From NCBI RefSeq assembly GCF_001425685.1, contig NZ_LMCY01000013.1, forward strand, positions 7,502 to 68,755: a DNA stretch of 61,254 bases, in the 5' to 3' direction. A program made the position numbers and the translations under genes. Positions 27,970 through 36,121 of the stretch are shown here, piece by piece. The notes below the pieces were generated by a model. The model worked only from the letters and a program-made list of their open reading frames with translations. It was not told the DNA's origin and made no database searches. The first letter of the stretch is position 1, and the number at the start of each line of letters is the position of its first letter. The DNA comes from Massilia sp. Root335 (GTDB lineage Bacteria > Pseudomonadota > Gammaproteobacteria > Burkholderiales > Burkholderiaceae_D).

Positions 27970-28050
27970 GGCCAGCTCCAACGTCAGATGCTTACGCTAT
28001 CCTTGGAGCATAGTGCAGGTTGGCGATAAATCAAACCCGCGCGGCGTCGA

Positions 28051-28392
28051 TCAGGATGCTTTGTTTTCTGCCGGGGGAACGAAGCACGCCTCGACGACTT
28101 GCAGGTCGTTGTCTTTGGCGAAATTGCACACGAAGTGGTAGGCCAGCGGTTCGATGCTTTTGAGGGCATTGTTCACGACGACAGCCTTGACGCCGTTGAC
28201 GACGGTCGGGTGCACGTACGGCGAAAACTTGAGGTGGGCGTTCGGTCCGCCGCTTCCGGCCGGCCGGAAGCACGACATGACGCCGCACAGACGTTCGGCC
28301 CAGTCACTCGGGCGGAACTGCCTGCCCTTACTTGTCACGCCGAGAATGAAGAATTCGTCGGCGCCTTTCCCGGTTTGCGGTGAGTCGGCCAT
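28051..28392 (-). CDS. DUF3579 protein
   Basis: A 113-residue protein with the conserved start of the DUF3579 family: EFFILGVTSKGRQFRPSDWAERLCG. The family is small, largely betaproteobacterial, and its function is not established. No signal peptide. It stands between the CBS and CbiB-like genes on the same strand, with about 140 bases upstream. Confidence 0.85.
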   Translation of the reverse strand: MADSPQTGKGADEFFILGVTSKGRQFRPSDWAERLCGVMSCFRPAGSGGPNAHLKFSPYVHPTVVNGVKAVVVNNALKSIEPLAYHFVCNFAKDNDLQVVEACFVPPAENKAS

Positions 28393-28530
28393 AGTGCGGC
28401 TTCTGAAACAAAGGCGTGGATGAGAACAACCCGACTATTATATCTTATAGAAGACCTGCGGACGAGCCCCGCGTGCCGATCCGGTCGACCGGCACGATGA
28501 CGGGCGCAACATCTTGCGGCCCGATGAAGG

Positions 28531-29490
28531 TCAGCCGAGCAGGACAGCGCCCGACAGCAGCAGCAGGAGCAGCATCCATAATAACAGTGCGCGCCACACC
28601 AGGCCGACCGTGCTTTGCAGTGCGCGCACGTTCGGCTCGTCGCCGGGCAGCATGTCGTCCTCGCTGGCCGACAGGTCGACCGCCGCCGCGTCGGCTGGCA
28701 TCACGCGCGGCGCGTTCTCGGCCGGGCTGCCGAGGCGCACGCCCATGGCGCCGCCGCCCGCGGCCAGGATGATGCCTTTCGATTCGTCCGTCCACCGGTC
28801 GGCGAAATTGCGCCACGCATAGATCGCGTCCTCGAAATTGCCGACGACGGCGAACGCGATGGCCGTCAGGCGCACGGGCACCCAGTCGATCCAGTAGAAC
28901 GCGCGGGCGGCGAATTCGCCGAACGCCTCGTTGCGCATATGGTCCGGTTCGTTCCATGCGCGCGCGAGGTATTCGGACACGCGGTACATGACGGCGCAGG
29001 CCGGGCCGAGCGGCATCAGGAACCAGAAGAACACGCCGAACACGTTGCGGTGCGTCGTGATGAGGGATTTTTCGACCGCGATGCGGGCGATTTCCGTCGC
29101 ATCCATGCCGACCGTGTCGATCCTGGCCCATTCGCCCAGCAGCGTGCGCGCCGTGGCCTCGTCGCCCGCGTTGAGCGCGAACTGGATCGACGTGAAGTAA
29201 TGGCTGTAATGGCGGAAGCCGAGCGTGAGATAGACGATCAGCACGTTCCAGGCGAACGCGGCGAACACGAGGCGGTAATACAGGAGGGCGCCGTAGATCA
29301 CGGCCGTCGGCAGCATCAGGACCGCCATCATCAGGAACCAGCCCAACCGGCCATGGCTGGCCTGGCCGGCATTGAACCAGCCCTCGATCCGCATGGCCAG
29401 GCGCTTGATCTCGGCGTAGATCTGGTTATCTGCGCGCAGCGGCTTCAGCTGTTCGATGAGCAGCGCGCACAGGATGGAAAAGAATGTCAT
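28531..29490 (-). CDS. CobD/CbiB-family membrane protein
   Basis: A 319-residue protein with about four to five transmembrane helices, similar to the CobD/CbiB (adenosylcobinamide synthase) family: LLIEQLKPLRADNQ, GWVP-like WIDWVPVRLTAIAFAVVG and the DAIYAWRNFA region. No other cobalamin gene is in the window, and the remote CbiB-like group often stands alone in betaproteobacteria, so a cobalamin role is uncertain. A terminal hydrophobic helix (ALLLWMLLLLLLSGAVLLG) is present. Confidence 0.75.
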   Translation of the reverse strand: MTFFSILCALLIEQLKPLRADNQIYAEIKRLAMRIEGWFNAGQASHGRLGWFLMMAVLMLPTAVIYGALLYYRLVFAAFAWNVLIVYLTLGFRHYSHYFTSIQFALNAGDEATARTLLGEWARIDTVGMDATEIARIAVEKSLITTHRNVFGVFFWFLMPLGPACAVMYRVSEYLARAWNEPDHMRNEAFGEFAARAFYWIDWVPVRLTAIAFAVVGNFEDAIYAWRNFADRWTDESKGIILAAGGGAMGVRLGSPAENAPRVMPADAAAVDLSASEDDMLPGDEPNVRALQSTVGLVWRALLLWMLLLLLLSGAVLLG

Positions 29491-29567
29491 GCACGGTCCT
29501 TTGTCGTTGTTGCCTTACTTCACTGCCCGCTACGATAGCGCAGAGACCGGCGAGAGTCCATTCCCCA

Positions 29568-30233
29568 TCAGGCGCGTAACAAATGAAACAGATTGCGCAG
29601 CATACCCGCCGTCGCGCCCCAGATGAAGAAGCGCTCGTAAGGCATCGCATAAAAACTGCGCCGGCCGCCGCCGTCGGGCAGGTCGAACGACATGCGCTGG
29701 TGGTTCATGCCATCCATCAGGAACTGCAAGGGCACTTCAAAAATGGCGGCCACTTCGTTCGATTCGGCGACCAGGTCGAACGGCGGCGTGACGAGGCCCA
29801 CCACGGGCGTGACGACATAGGCCGAAGCGGTGACATGGTCGGGCAGCACGCCGATGATTTCCACGTGGCGGCGCCCGAGGCCGATCTCTTCCTCCGACTC
29901 GCGCAGGGCCGTCTCGATGGGCGAGGAGTCGCCCTCGTCCGTGCGGCCGCCGGGAAAGCTGACCTGGCCCGCATGGTTGGTCAAGTGTTCAGTGCGCTGG
30001 GTCAACAACACCGTCAGGCCGTCGGGCCGGCGCACGATGGGTATCAGCACGGCCGCGCGCCGCAGCGCCGGGAAACGCAGGCGCAAGTCCTCGGGCAATT
30101 CCGGCGCCCACAGCGGCGGATGGGCAAGGCGCTCGCGCAGCCAGGCGACATCCATGCGCTCGGCCGCCAGGGCGGGCTCGCCGGCGATCGCGTCGACGGG
30201 CAGACGCTTGGGATCGATATGCAGTGTTGCCAA
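29568..30233 (-). CDS. NUDIX hydrolase, CoA-diphosphatase type
   Basis: A 221-residue NUDIX protein: LLTQRTEHLTNHAGQVSFPGG is the UPF0035 signature that marks coenzyme-A diphosphatases, directly followed by the Nudix box (GRTDEG...RESEEEIGL). The frame is open to 30284, but that would place the N-terminus inside the rplS terminator hairpin (30250-30275). TTG 30233 has GGAG about 7-10 bases upstream and begins a sensible protein (LATLHIDPKRLP), so I use it. Same strand as rplS, separated by the terminator. Confidence 0.87.
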   Translation of the reverse strand: MATLHIDPKRLPVDAIAGEPALAAERMDVAWLRERLAHPPLWAPELPEDLRLRFPALRRAAVLIPIVRRPDGLTVLLTQRTEHLTNHAGQVSFPGGRTDEGDSSPIETALRESEEEIGLGRRHVEIIGVLPDHVTASAYVVTPVVGLVTPPFDLVAESNEVAAIFEVPLQFLMDGMNHQRMSFDLPDGGGRRSFYAMPYERFFIWGATAGMLRNLFHLLRA

Positions 30234-30249
30234 GGCTTTCTCCAAAAAG

Positions 30250-30275
30250 AAAAGGCATCCAAATGGATGCCTTTT
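30250..30275. terminator. Terminator after the rpsP-rimM-trmD-rplS operon
   Basis: An 11-base inverted repeat AAAAGGCATCC / GGATGCCTTTT with a 4-base loop; on the minus strand it follows the rplS stop by 17 bases and ends in a T-tract. The symmetric A/T ends mean it could work in both directions. Confidence 0.92.
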
Positions 30276-30292
30276 CCTCACCACAGACGCTA

Positions 30293-30676
30293 TTACTTCG
30301 CAGCAGTCGTAGCGGCTTTGCGGGTCGGCAGTTTCTCTTTGATACGTGCCGATTTGCCCGAACGCTCGCGCAGGTAGTACAGCTTCGCACGACGCACGTC
30401 GCCGCGGCGTTTCACTTCGATCGAAGCGATCAGCGGCGAGTACAGCTGGAACGTACGCTCCACGCCTTCGCCCGACGAGATCTTGCGAACGATGAAGTTC
30501 GAGTTCAGGCCGCGGTTACGACGCGAAATCACGACGCCTTCGTATGCCTGGGCGCGCTTGCGGTTGCCTTCGACGACGTTGACGCTGACGACGACGGTGT
30601 CGCCCGGTGCGAAATCAGGGATGTTGCGGCCGAGGCGCGCAATCTCTTCTTGCTCGAGTTGCTGGATCAGATCCAT
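30293..30676 (-). CDS. rplS: 50S ribosomal protein L19
   Basis: A 127-residue ribosomal protein at the 30S-50S interface. [35 protein letters not shown] and [27 protein letters not shown] are all standard. ATG 30676 follows AAGGAG; upstream codons are not conserved. Last gene of the rpsP operon, closed by a terminator. Confidence 0.98.
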   Translation of the reverse strand: MDLIQQLEQEEIARLGRNIPDFAPGDTVVVSVNVVEGNRKRAQAYEGVVISRRNRGLNSNFIVRKISSGEGVERTFQLYSPLIASIEVKRRGDVRRAKLYYLRERSGKSARIKEKLPTRKAATTAAK

Positions 30677-30776
30677 TTGTAGACTCCTTATACCATCTTG
30701 CCGGCGCGTTCGGTGCCCGGTAGAGGATGGGGTTAAACACGGGGGTACCCATGCAGGCACCGATTGGTGCCCGCCT

Positions 30777-31538
30777 TTATTCCGCGACCTTTTCCAAGGT
30801 TGCGAGAAACTGCTCATCGGCCTTCGTCAGCAGACCGGCGCCACGCGCCTTGTCCAGCAGATCCGGCCGTTTCTTCGCGGTCGCCTCCAGCATACGCTGG
30901 CGGCGCCACTTCATGATCTCGGCGTGATTTCCGCCCATCAGCACGGGCGGCACGGCCTCGCCTTCGTAGACTTCCGGACGCGTGTAATGCGGCGAATCCA
31001 GGAGGCCGTTCACAAAACTGTCTTCGACCGCCGATGCACCGTCGCCCAGCACACCGGGCAGTTGCCGCACCACGGCATCCATCAGGGCCATCGCCGGCAA
31101 TTCGCCGCCGGACAGCACGAAATCGCCGAGCGAGATTTCCTCGTCGACGACGCGGTCCAGCAGGCGCTGGTCGACCGCTTCGTAGCGTCCGCACAGCACC
31201 ACGAGGCCGGGCTCGTTCTTCAGGCCCATCACGCGTTCGTGCGTCAGCGGCTTGCCTTGCGGCGACATGAATACGACGCGCGGCGCCGGGAGACCCATAT
31301 CGACCTGGCGCTGCTTCGCCGCGCCGATCGTCGCTTCGAGCGGTCTGGCCAGCATCACCATGCCAGGGCCGCCGCCATACGGGCGGTCGTCCACGGTGCG
31401 GTGGCGATCTTGCGTGAAATCGCGCGGATTCCAGATCGCGAGGTTCCACAAGCCCTGCTCGTGCGCGCGCCGGGTCACGCCCGACTGCGTCAATGCGGCA
31501 AACATTTCAGGAAACAAGCTCACGACGTCAAACTGCAT
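30777..31538 (-). CDS. trmD: tRNA (guanine-N1)-methyltransferase
   Basis: A 253-residue SPOUT methyltransferase that makes m1G37 next to the anticodon, preventing frameshifts. Standard start [26 protein letters not shown], and the trefoil-knot SAM site [11 protein letters not shown] / [13 protein letters not shown]. Third gene of the rpsP operon, 26 bases after rimM and about 100 bases before rplS. Confidence 0.98.
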   Translation of the reverse strand: MQFDVVSLFPEMFAALTQSGVTRRAHEQGLWNLAIWNPRDFTQDRHRTVDDRPYGGGPGMVMLARPLEATIGAAKQRQVDMGLPAPRVVFMSPQGKPLTHERVMGLKNEPGLVVLCGRYEAVDQRLLDRVVDEEISLGDFVLSGGELPAMALMDAVVRQLPGVLGDGASAVEDSFVNGLLDSPHYTRPEVYEGEAVPPVLMGGNHAEIMKWRRQRMLEATAKKRPDLLDKARGAGLLTKADEQFLATLEKVAE

Positions 31539-31564
31539 CGGGACCTCGCTTCAGGTGGACGGGA

Positions 31565-32158
31565 TCAATAATCCAGGCCCCAGTCCAGGGTAATCAGTCT
31601 GGCTTGCAGATCGACCGTCTTGACGTACTGGTCCACGAACGGCACCAGCCGCTCCGGCGCCTTGGCGTCGGGAGCGGCGCTCGGATCGGACTCGGGCGTG
31701 ATGCGCAGAATGGACTGCGCGCCATTGTGCATCATATCGGTGACCTTGCCGAGCGCTTCGCCCTGCAGGTTGACCGTATCCAAGCCGATCAGGTCGGTCC
31801 AGTAATACTCGTCTTCCGGAAGCTCCGGAAAATCCGCACGCGACACCTGGACCGTGGCGCCCTTCAGCGCCTCGGCCATCTCGCGGTCGTCGACGTCGGC
31901 CAGCGTGGCCGTCACGTCGCCGCTGTGATACTTGGCATTCCGCACTTTGACGGTATGCAGCGACGGCTTGTCGATCCACCAGGTTTTGACGCTCAGCAGC
32001 GCATCCGCATCCATCGAATGCGGCGTGACGCGCACGCCACCGCGGAGCCCGTAGGCGCCGGCAATGTAGCCGACCTGGATCAGGTCGTCAGGCACTTGCG
32101 TCCCGGCTTGCGCCGGGGTCGATGCCGAATGTGCTGCCGAATCGGTCAAACCGTACAA
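31565..32158 (-). CDS. rimM: 16S rRNA processing protein RimM
   Basis: Up to 197 residues; assists maturation of the 30S head near S19. PDDLIQVGYIAGAYGLRGGVRV begins the RimM domain; the C-terminal PRC barrel ends FVDQYVKTVDLQARLITLDW. The start is unsettled: TTG 32158 abuts AAGG with no spacing, whereas GTG 32095 starts directly at the conserved domain. The stretch between them (STPAQAGTQ) is encoded by a REP-like palindrome, so some or all of it may be untranslated or a recent insertion. Confidence 0.93.
   Translation of the reverse strand: MYGLTDSAAHSASTPAQAGTQVPDDLIQVGYIAGAYGLRGGVRVTPHSMDADALLSVKTWWIDKPSLHTVKVRNAKYHSGDVTATLADVDDREMAEALKGATVQVSRADFPELPEDEYYWTDLIGLDTVNLQGEALGKVTDMMHNGAQSILRITPESDPSAAPDAKAPERLVPFVDQYVKTVDLQARLITLDWGLDY
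32098..32122. repeat. REP family 1 copy within the rimM start region
   Basis: GTCCCGGCTTGCGCCGGGGTC at this position is the same hairpin type as the cores at 2134-2164 and 36050-36079. It encodes the PAQAG stretch in the longer reading of RimM. It lies at the translation start of rimM, where the hairpin could influence initiation. Confidence 0.6.
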
Positions 32159-32165
32159 CCTTGAA

Positions 32166-32414
32166 TTAGGCTGCAGCCTTTTGCGACGAGATCAGGCGGG
32201 CAACGGTCGGGGACAGTTGTGCGCCAACGCCTTGCCAGTACGACAGGCGATCTGCGGTGATGTTCAGGCCGACTTCCTTGCCCGAAGCCATCGGGTTGTA
32301 GTAACCGATGCGCTCGATGAAACGGCCGTCGCGGCGATTGCGCGAGTCGGTTGCAACGATGTTGTAGAACGGGCGCTTTTTGGCACCACCACGAGCTAAA
32401 CGAATAACGACCAT
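32166..32414 (-). CDS. rpsP: 30S ribosomal protein S16
   Basis: An 82-residue ribosomal protein: [34 protein letters not shown] and [15 protein letters not shown] are typical. First gene of the rpsP-rimM-trmD-rplS operon, with its promoter at 32453-32482. The next gene, rimM, follows after at most about 70 bases. Confidence 0.98.
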   Translation of the reverse strand: MVVIRLARGGAKKRPFYNIVATDSRNRRDGRFIERIGYYNPMASGKEVGLNITADRLSYWQGVGAQLSPTVARLISSQKAAA

Positions 32415-32737
32415 AATATTTCCAAAAGTGTGCTGGACGGAGAAAGCCGACGATTATAGCGCGCTACACCGTGCATCAGCAAGCGTTTATATAATGGAAC
32501 GTCAAAAACCTGCCGCGGGCTCGCGACGGTTTTTGAGGTTCCGTTAAACAACCAAGAACGCTGGGCGCGCTGTCCCGGCCGAATCCAAGATTATCGCCTA
32601 TTTTGCGACGCTCCGCCACTATCCCGCCCTGCCGGCTTCCCGGGCGCCGCCTCGTGCGCCGGCGCGCGACCACGAAAGCGCGTGCTACGCATCCCGTTTT
32701 GGACGATACTGATGGCTTTCCTTTCAACAATAACGCG
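32415..32737. other. Divergent intergenic region between rpsP and the TM2 gene
   Basis: It contains the rpsP promoter on the minus strand and a plus-strand TATAAT (32490-32495) that may serve the TM2 gene with a long (over 200-base) leader. Within that leader is an imperfect hairpin (about 32505-32535) with AAAAACC / GGTTTTT arms. No gene with a ribosome site was found. Confidence 0.55.
32453..32482 (-). promoter_or_regulatory. Sigma-70 promoter of the rpsP operon
   Basis: On the minus strand TTGCTG (32482-32477), an 18-base spacer and a perfect TATAAT (32458-32453), about 40 bases before the rpsP start codon. The spacer is GC-rich. Confidence 0.75.
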
Positions 32738-33151
32738 ATGCCGCAGCATAAGAACAAGACTTTCGCCACCGCCCTCGCCTTCCTGCTCGGCGGGCTCGGC
32801 GCGCACCGTTTCTACCTCAAGGGCAGCGTCGACCGCATCGGCCTGCTGCACCTCTGCAGCGTCCCGGCGGCCGGCCTCGTGTACGGGATCGGGCACGCGC
32901 CCAATCCGTTCTATGTGCTGCTGCCCCTCATCGTGTCCTGGATCGCCGGGTTCGTCGAAGCCCTGGTCTTCGGTCTCATGCCGGACGAGAAATGGGACGC
33001 CCGCTACAACGCCGGCTCCGGGCGCACGTCGCATTCGCACTGGTTCGTGATCCTGCTGGTCGTGATTACGATGCTGGTCGGCACGACGGCACTCATCGCC
33101 ACCATCTCGCGCCTGTTCGACCTGCTCTACACGGGCGGCGCATACGGCTGA
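32738..33151 (+). CDS. TM2-domain membrane protein
   Basis: A 137-residue protein with the TM2 motif at its start (TFATALAFLLGGLGAHRFYLKG) and three to four hydrophobic segments in all. TM2 proteins are small two-helix-core membrane proteins of undefined role. ATG 32738 is the first Met giving the usual short polar N-terminus; the upstream in-frame stretch is Arg-rich and unlikely to be coding. Confidence 0.82.
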   Translation: MPQHKNKTFATALAFLLGGLGAHRFYLKGSVDRIGLLHLCSVPAAGLVYGIGHAPNPFYVLLPLIVSWIAGFVEALVFGLMPDEKWDARYNAGSGRTSHSHWFVILLVVITMLVGTTALIATISRLFDLLYTGGAYG

Positions 33152-33185
33152 CCGCGCCGCGCCGGCATCACAAACCGCTCGTATA

Positions 33186-33926
33186 TCACAAACCGCTCGT
33201 ATTCCAGTTATACCGGGGCACCTGCGTGGGCGGCGTGCCCGTCACGACCACGATTTCACGGTGCGCATCCAGCGTGATGGCGGACGGATCGGCCGTGACG
33301 CGCGTGACCTTTTCCTTGTCGACGACGTAATAGGTCGGCTTGCCCGGCAGGCCGGCCACGGACGTGGCGCTCAACGGTTGCCCCCACAGCGCGAAGAACT
33401 GGCCCAGCGTGAAGACCTTGGGCACGTCCGTCTCGATGTGCATGACGCCCGAGCCATCGTGCGTGTGCATCTCGTACGCGCACCCGCTGCCGCGGCCGAT
33501 CGACTCCGGCAACGCGAGCCGCACGCCATCCTGGTAGACCGACAGCAGCGCGTGGACGTGGTAGTTCTCGTTCTTCGCGCAGCCGACGCCGTCGACGATG
33601 GCCGTCCCCGAGTGGCTCCATGCGGGCCAGTGCGGCCGGCTGAAGGTCACCGTGGCTGAAATCTCGGTATAGCCAGGTGCCAGCACGATGTCGGGCGGCG
33701 GCGCGGGATCGGTGGGCGGAGGCGGCGCCGGCGTGGGTGCAGGGGTCGGCGCCGGCGTCGGGGCCGGCGTGGGCGCGGGCGTGGGGCTCGGGCTCGGCGC
33801 CGCCGGCGGATCGGCGGCCGTCGTCGTGGAGGCGGGATCGCTGCCGCCCCCGCAGGCGGCGAGCGCACACAGTACCGCGCAGGCCGCGGCAATCGGTAAC
33901 ACCGTATCAGGCTTCATGGAAAACAT
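33186..33926 (-). CDS. Lipoprotein with Pro-Thr linker and HxH...HTHD domain
   Basis: A 246-residue lipoprotein: signal peptide ending in lipobox LAAC (Cys near 25), then Gly/Ser and a proline-rich linker of repeated PTPA units, then a C-terminal domain with YHVHALLSVYQDG, two cysteines (GVGCAKN, GSGCAYE), MHTHDGSGVMHIE and FTLGQFFALWGQPLS. The His-rich pattern suggests metal binding; secreted proteins with this HTHD...FFxxWG pattern are widespread but uncharacterised. ATG 33926 follows AAGGAGCG; the frame extends upstream to 33998 without a lipobox-compatible start. Confidence 0.78.
   Translation of the reverse strand: MFSMKPDTVLPIAAACAVLCALAACGGGSDPASTTTAADPPAAPSPSPTPAPTPAPTPAPTPAPTPAPPPPTDPAPPPDIVLAPGYTEISATVTFSRPHWPAWSHSGTAIVDGVGCAKNENYHVHALLSVYQDGVRLALPESIGRGSGCAYEMHTHDGSGVMHIETDVPKVFTLGQFFALWGQPLSATSVAGLPGKPTYYVVDKEKVTRVTADPSAITLDAHREIVVVTGTPPTQVPRYNWNTSGL
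33730..33800. repeat. Short GC-rich repeats encoding the Pro-Thr linker
   Basis: Imperfect tandem 12-mers (variants of GGCGCCGGCGTC on the plus strand) encode the repeated PTPA units of the lipoprotein linker. Codon-level repeat only; not a mobile element. Confidence 0.7.
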
Positions 33927-34093
33927 GGGCGCTCCTTGGTTGGCCATGCACCGCGAAACACATCCGTGGGTGCGACAGATCGATTCTAGGAGCACCAACT
34001 ACCCATTACGCATGACGGGCGTCAAACACCTGGCGCCGGTCGGCAGCGCACAACAAATCGCCGGCCGAACGCCATCGCGGCCGCGCAGCGCCC

Positions 34094-34120
34094 AAAAAAA
34101 AAGCGGCCCGCAGGCCGCTT
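34094..34120 (-). terminator. Terminator after the acyl-CoA dehydrogenase gene
   Basis: On the minus strand an 8-bp stem AAGCGGCC / GGCCGCTT with a TGCG loop is followed by a run of seven or more T residues, 21 bases after the stop codon. Confidence 0.93.
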
Positions 34121-34141
34121 TCGAAGGGTCCGGCGCGAGCG

Positions 34142-35932
34142 TCAGAACTGGTCGGCGTCCAGCGCCAGCACGCCCGCGCTGCCGTCCACGATCGCATGAC
34201 GCAGGCCGTCCGCCTGCGCCAGGACATGGTCGGCGAAGAAGCGCGCGGTGGCGATCTTGGCGCGGTAGAACGCCGCGTCGCCGGCGCCGTCCTCCAGCTT
34301 TTGGCGCGCGACCAGGGCCGCACGCGCCATCTGCCAGCCGCCCAGCACGATGCCGGCCAGTTTCAGGTACAGGACGCTTCCCGCGAACACGCCGCGCACG
34401 TCGGACTTCGCATTCGCCACCACGTAGTCGATGACGGTTTCCAGCGCCGCGCTGCCGGCCACCAGCTGCGTGCGGATTGCGGCGAGGTCGGCATCTTGCG
34501 CCTCGCCCAGCTGCGCCTCGGTCGCGCGGACCTGGGCCAGGATGGACTTCGCCACGGCGCCGCCGTCGCGCACGGTCTTGCGGCCCACGAGGTCGTTGGC
34601 CTGGATCGCCGTCGTGCCTTCGTAGATCGTCAGGATCTTGGCGTCGCGGTAGTGCTGGGCGGCGCCCGTCTCTTCGATGAAGCCCATGCCGCCATGCACC
34701 TGCACGCCGTCGCGCGCGACGTTCTCGCTCATCTCCGTCGACCAGCCCTTGATCACCGGCACGAGGTATTCGTACACGGCCAGGCTGGCCTTGCGGGCCG
34801 CTTCATCCGGATGGCTGTGCGCCAGGTCGGACAGGCCGGCGCCGACGTAGGCGAGCGCGCGCGCCGCTTCCGTCTGCGCGCGCATGGACATCAGCATGCG
34901 GCGCACGTCCGGGTGGTGGATGATGGCGACAGGACCCGCGGAGCCTTCGACGGCGCGCGACTGGACGCGCTCCTTCGCGAACGCGACGGCCTGCTGGTAG
35001 GCGCGTTCGGCGAGGCCGATGCCCTGCATGCCGACGCCGAAGCGGGCCGCGTTCATCATGATGAACATGTATTCGAGGCCGCGGTTTTCTTCGCCGACCA
35101 GCGTGCCGATCGCGCCGCCATGGTCGCCGAACTGCAGCACGGCGGTCGGGCTCGCCTTGATCCCCAGTTTGTGCTCGATCGAGACGCAGTGCACGTCGTT
35201 GCGTTCGCCCAGCGAGCCATCGTCGTTCACGTGGAATTTGGGGACGATGAACAGCGAGATGCCCTTCACGCCCGCGGGCGCATCCGGCGTGCGCGCCAGC
35301 ACGAGGTGGATGATGTTCTCCGCCATGTCGTGCTCGCCGTAGGTGATGAATATCTTGGTGCCGAAGATCTTGTACGTGCCGTCGCCCTGCGGCACGGCGC
35401 GCGTGCGCACGGCGGCGAGGTCGGAACCGGCCTGCGGCTCCGTCAGGTTCATGGTGCCGGTCCATTTGCCGCTGATCAGCGGCTCGATGAAGCGCGTCTT
35501 CTGTTCGTCGGTGCCGGCGGTCAGCAGCGCCTCGATGGCGCCGTCGGTCAGGAGGCCGACGAGCGCGAACGCGATGTTCGCGCTATTGAGCATTTCGATG
35601 CACGGCGTGGCGACGAGCTTGGGCAGGCCCTGGCCTCCGAATTCGGCGGGATGCTGCACGCCCTGCCAGCCGGCGTCCGCGAAGCTCCTGAACGCTTCCT
35701 TGAAGCCTTTCGACGTCGTGACCTGGCCGTCGTGCCAGTAGCTCGGCTCCTTGTCGCCAGGGTGGTTCAACGGGGCGACGACGCCGCCGCAGAATTTCGC
35801 GTTTTCTTCCAGCACGGCTTCGACGGTGTCGGGCGTCGCGTCTTCGCAGCCGGGCAGCCGGTTGATCTCGGACAGGTCGGCCAGTTCGTTCATCACGAAC
35901 AGCATGTCTTTCAGGGGGGCGTTGTAGGTCAC
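34142..35932 (-). CDS. Acyl-CoA dehydrogenase (DmdC-like, with C-terminal domain)
   Basis: A 596-residue FAD enzyme, longer than the usual 380 because of an N-terminal segment and an extra C-terminal helical domain, as in the DmdC/FadE-like group. MNLTEPQAGSDLAAVRTRA and FITYGEHD bind the flavin, and the catalytic base is the Glu of IYEGTTAIQANDLVGRK. Electrons would pass to the ETF encoded just upstream in transcription order (etfB, etfA). GTG 35932 follows GAGGAGA at a good distance. A perfect palindrome precedes the gene. Chain-length preference is unknown; a methylthioalkanoyl-CoA substrate is possible. Confidence 0.93.
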   Translation of the reverse strand: MTYNAPLKDMLFVMNELADLSEINRLPGCEDATPDTVEAVLEENAKFCGGVVAPLNHPGDKEPSYWHDGQVTTSKGFKEAFRSFADAGWQGVQHPAEFGGQGLPKLVATPCIEMLNSANIAFALVGLLTDGAIEALLTAGTDEQKTRFIEPLISGKWTGTMNLTEPQAGSDLAAVRTRAVPQGDGTYKIFGTKIFITYGEHDMAENIIHLVLARTPDAPAGVKGISLFIVPKFHVNDDGSLGERNDVHCVSIEHKLGIKASPTAVLQFGDHGGAIGTLVGEENRGLEYMFIMMNAARFGVGMQGIGLAERAYQQAVAFAKERVQSRAVEGSAGPVAIIHHPDVRRMLMSMRAQTEAARALAYVGAGLSDLAHSHPDEAARKASLAVYEYLVPVIKGWSTEMSENVARDGVQVHGGMGFIEETGAAQHYRDAKILTIYEGTTAIQANDLVGRKTVRDGGAVAKSILAQVRATEAQLGEAQDADLAAIRTQLVAGSAALETVIDYVVANAKSDVRGVFAGSVLYLKLAGIVLGGWQMARAALVARQKLEDGAGDAAFYRAKIATARFFADHVLAQADGLRHAIVDGSAGVLALDADQF

Positions 35933-35954
35933 CGCGGTCTCCTCGTTTTCTCTC

Positions 35955-35968
35955 GTTTACGTAAACGT
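35955..35968. promoter_or_regulatory. Perfect palindrome upstream of the acyl-CoA dehydrogenase
   Basis: CGTTTACGTAAACG, 14 bases, perfectly symmetric, 23 bases before the start codon. It resembles TTACGTAA-type operators of acyl-CoA- and branched-chain-catabolism regulators (LiuR/PsrA class), so it is a candidate repressor site. Confidence 0.5.
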
Positions 35969-35988
35969 CAACCGCCGAGCGCAAAAAA

Positions 35989-36079
35989 GGCGGGAACCCA
36001 AATACTCAGCGCCGCCAGCAATGGCAAGCGCCGGTCGTACGCTACGGACTTGGGTTCCCGCCTGCGCGGGAACGACGTA
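35989..36079. repeat. REP family 1, inverted pair
   Basis: Minus-oriented arm GGCGGGAACCCAA (35990-36002) and plus-oriented unit TTGGGTTCCCGCCTGCGCGG (from 36051) enclose a spacer of about 48 bases. Same family as 2081-2164. It fills the gap between etfA and the acyl-CoA dehydrogenase gene. Confidence 0.75.
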
Positions 36080-36121
36080 TTTTTTGCTGGTGGCCATGCG
36101 TGCATGCCACCAGCGAGCGGC

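Noticed and set aside
32505..32535. Hairpin with AAAAACC / GGTTTTT arms in the leader of the TM2 gene, possibly a small RNA or riboswitch
   Set aside because: The stem is interrupted, the promoter assignment is weak and no known RNA family pattern was recognised; kept only as a remark in the intergenic entry.
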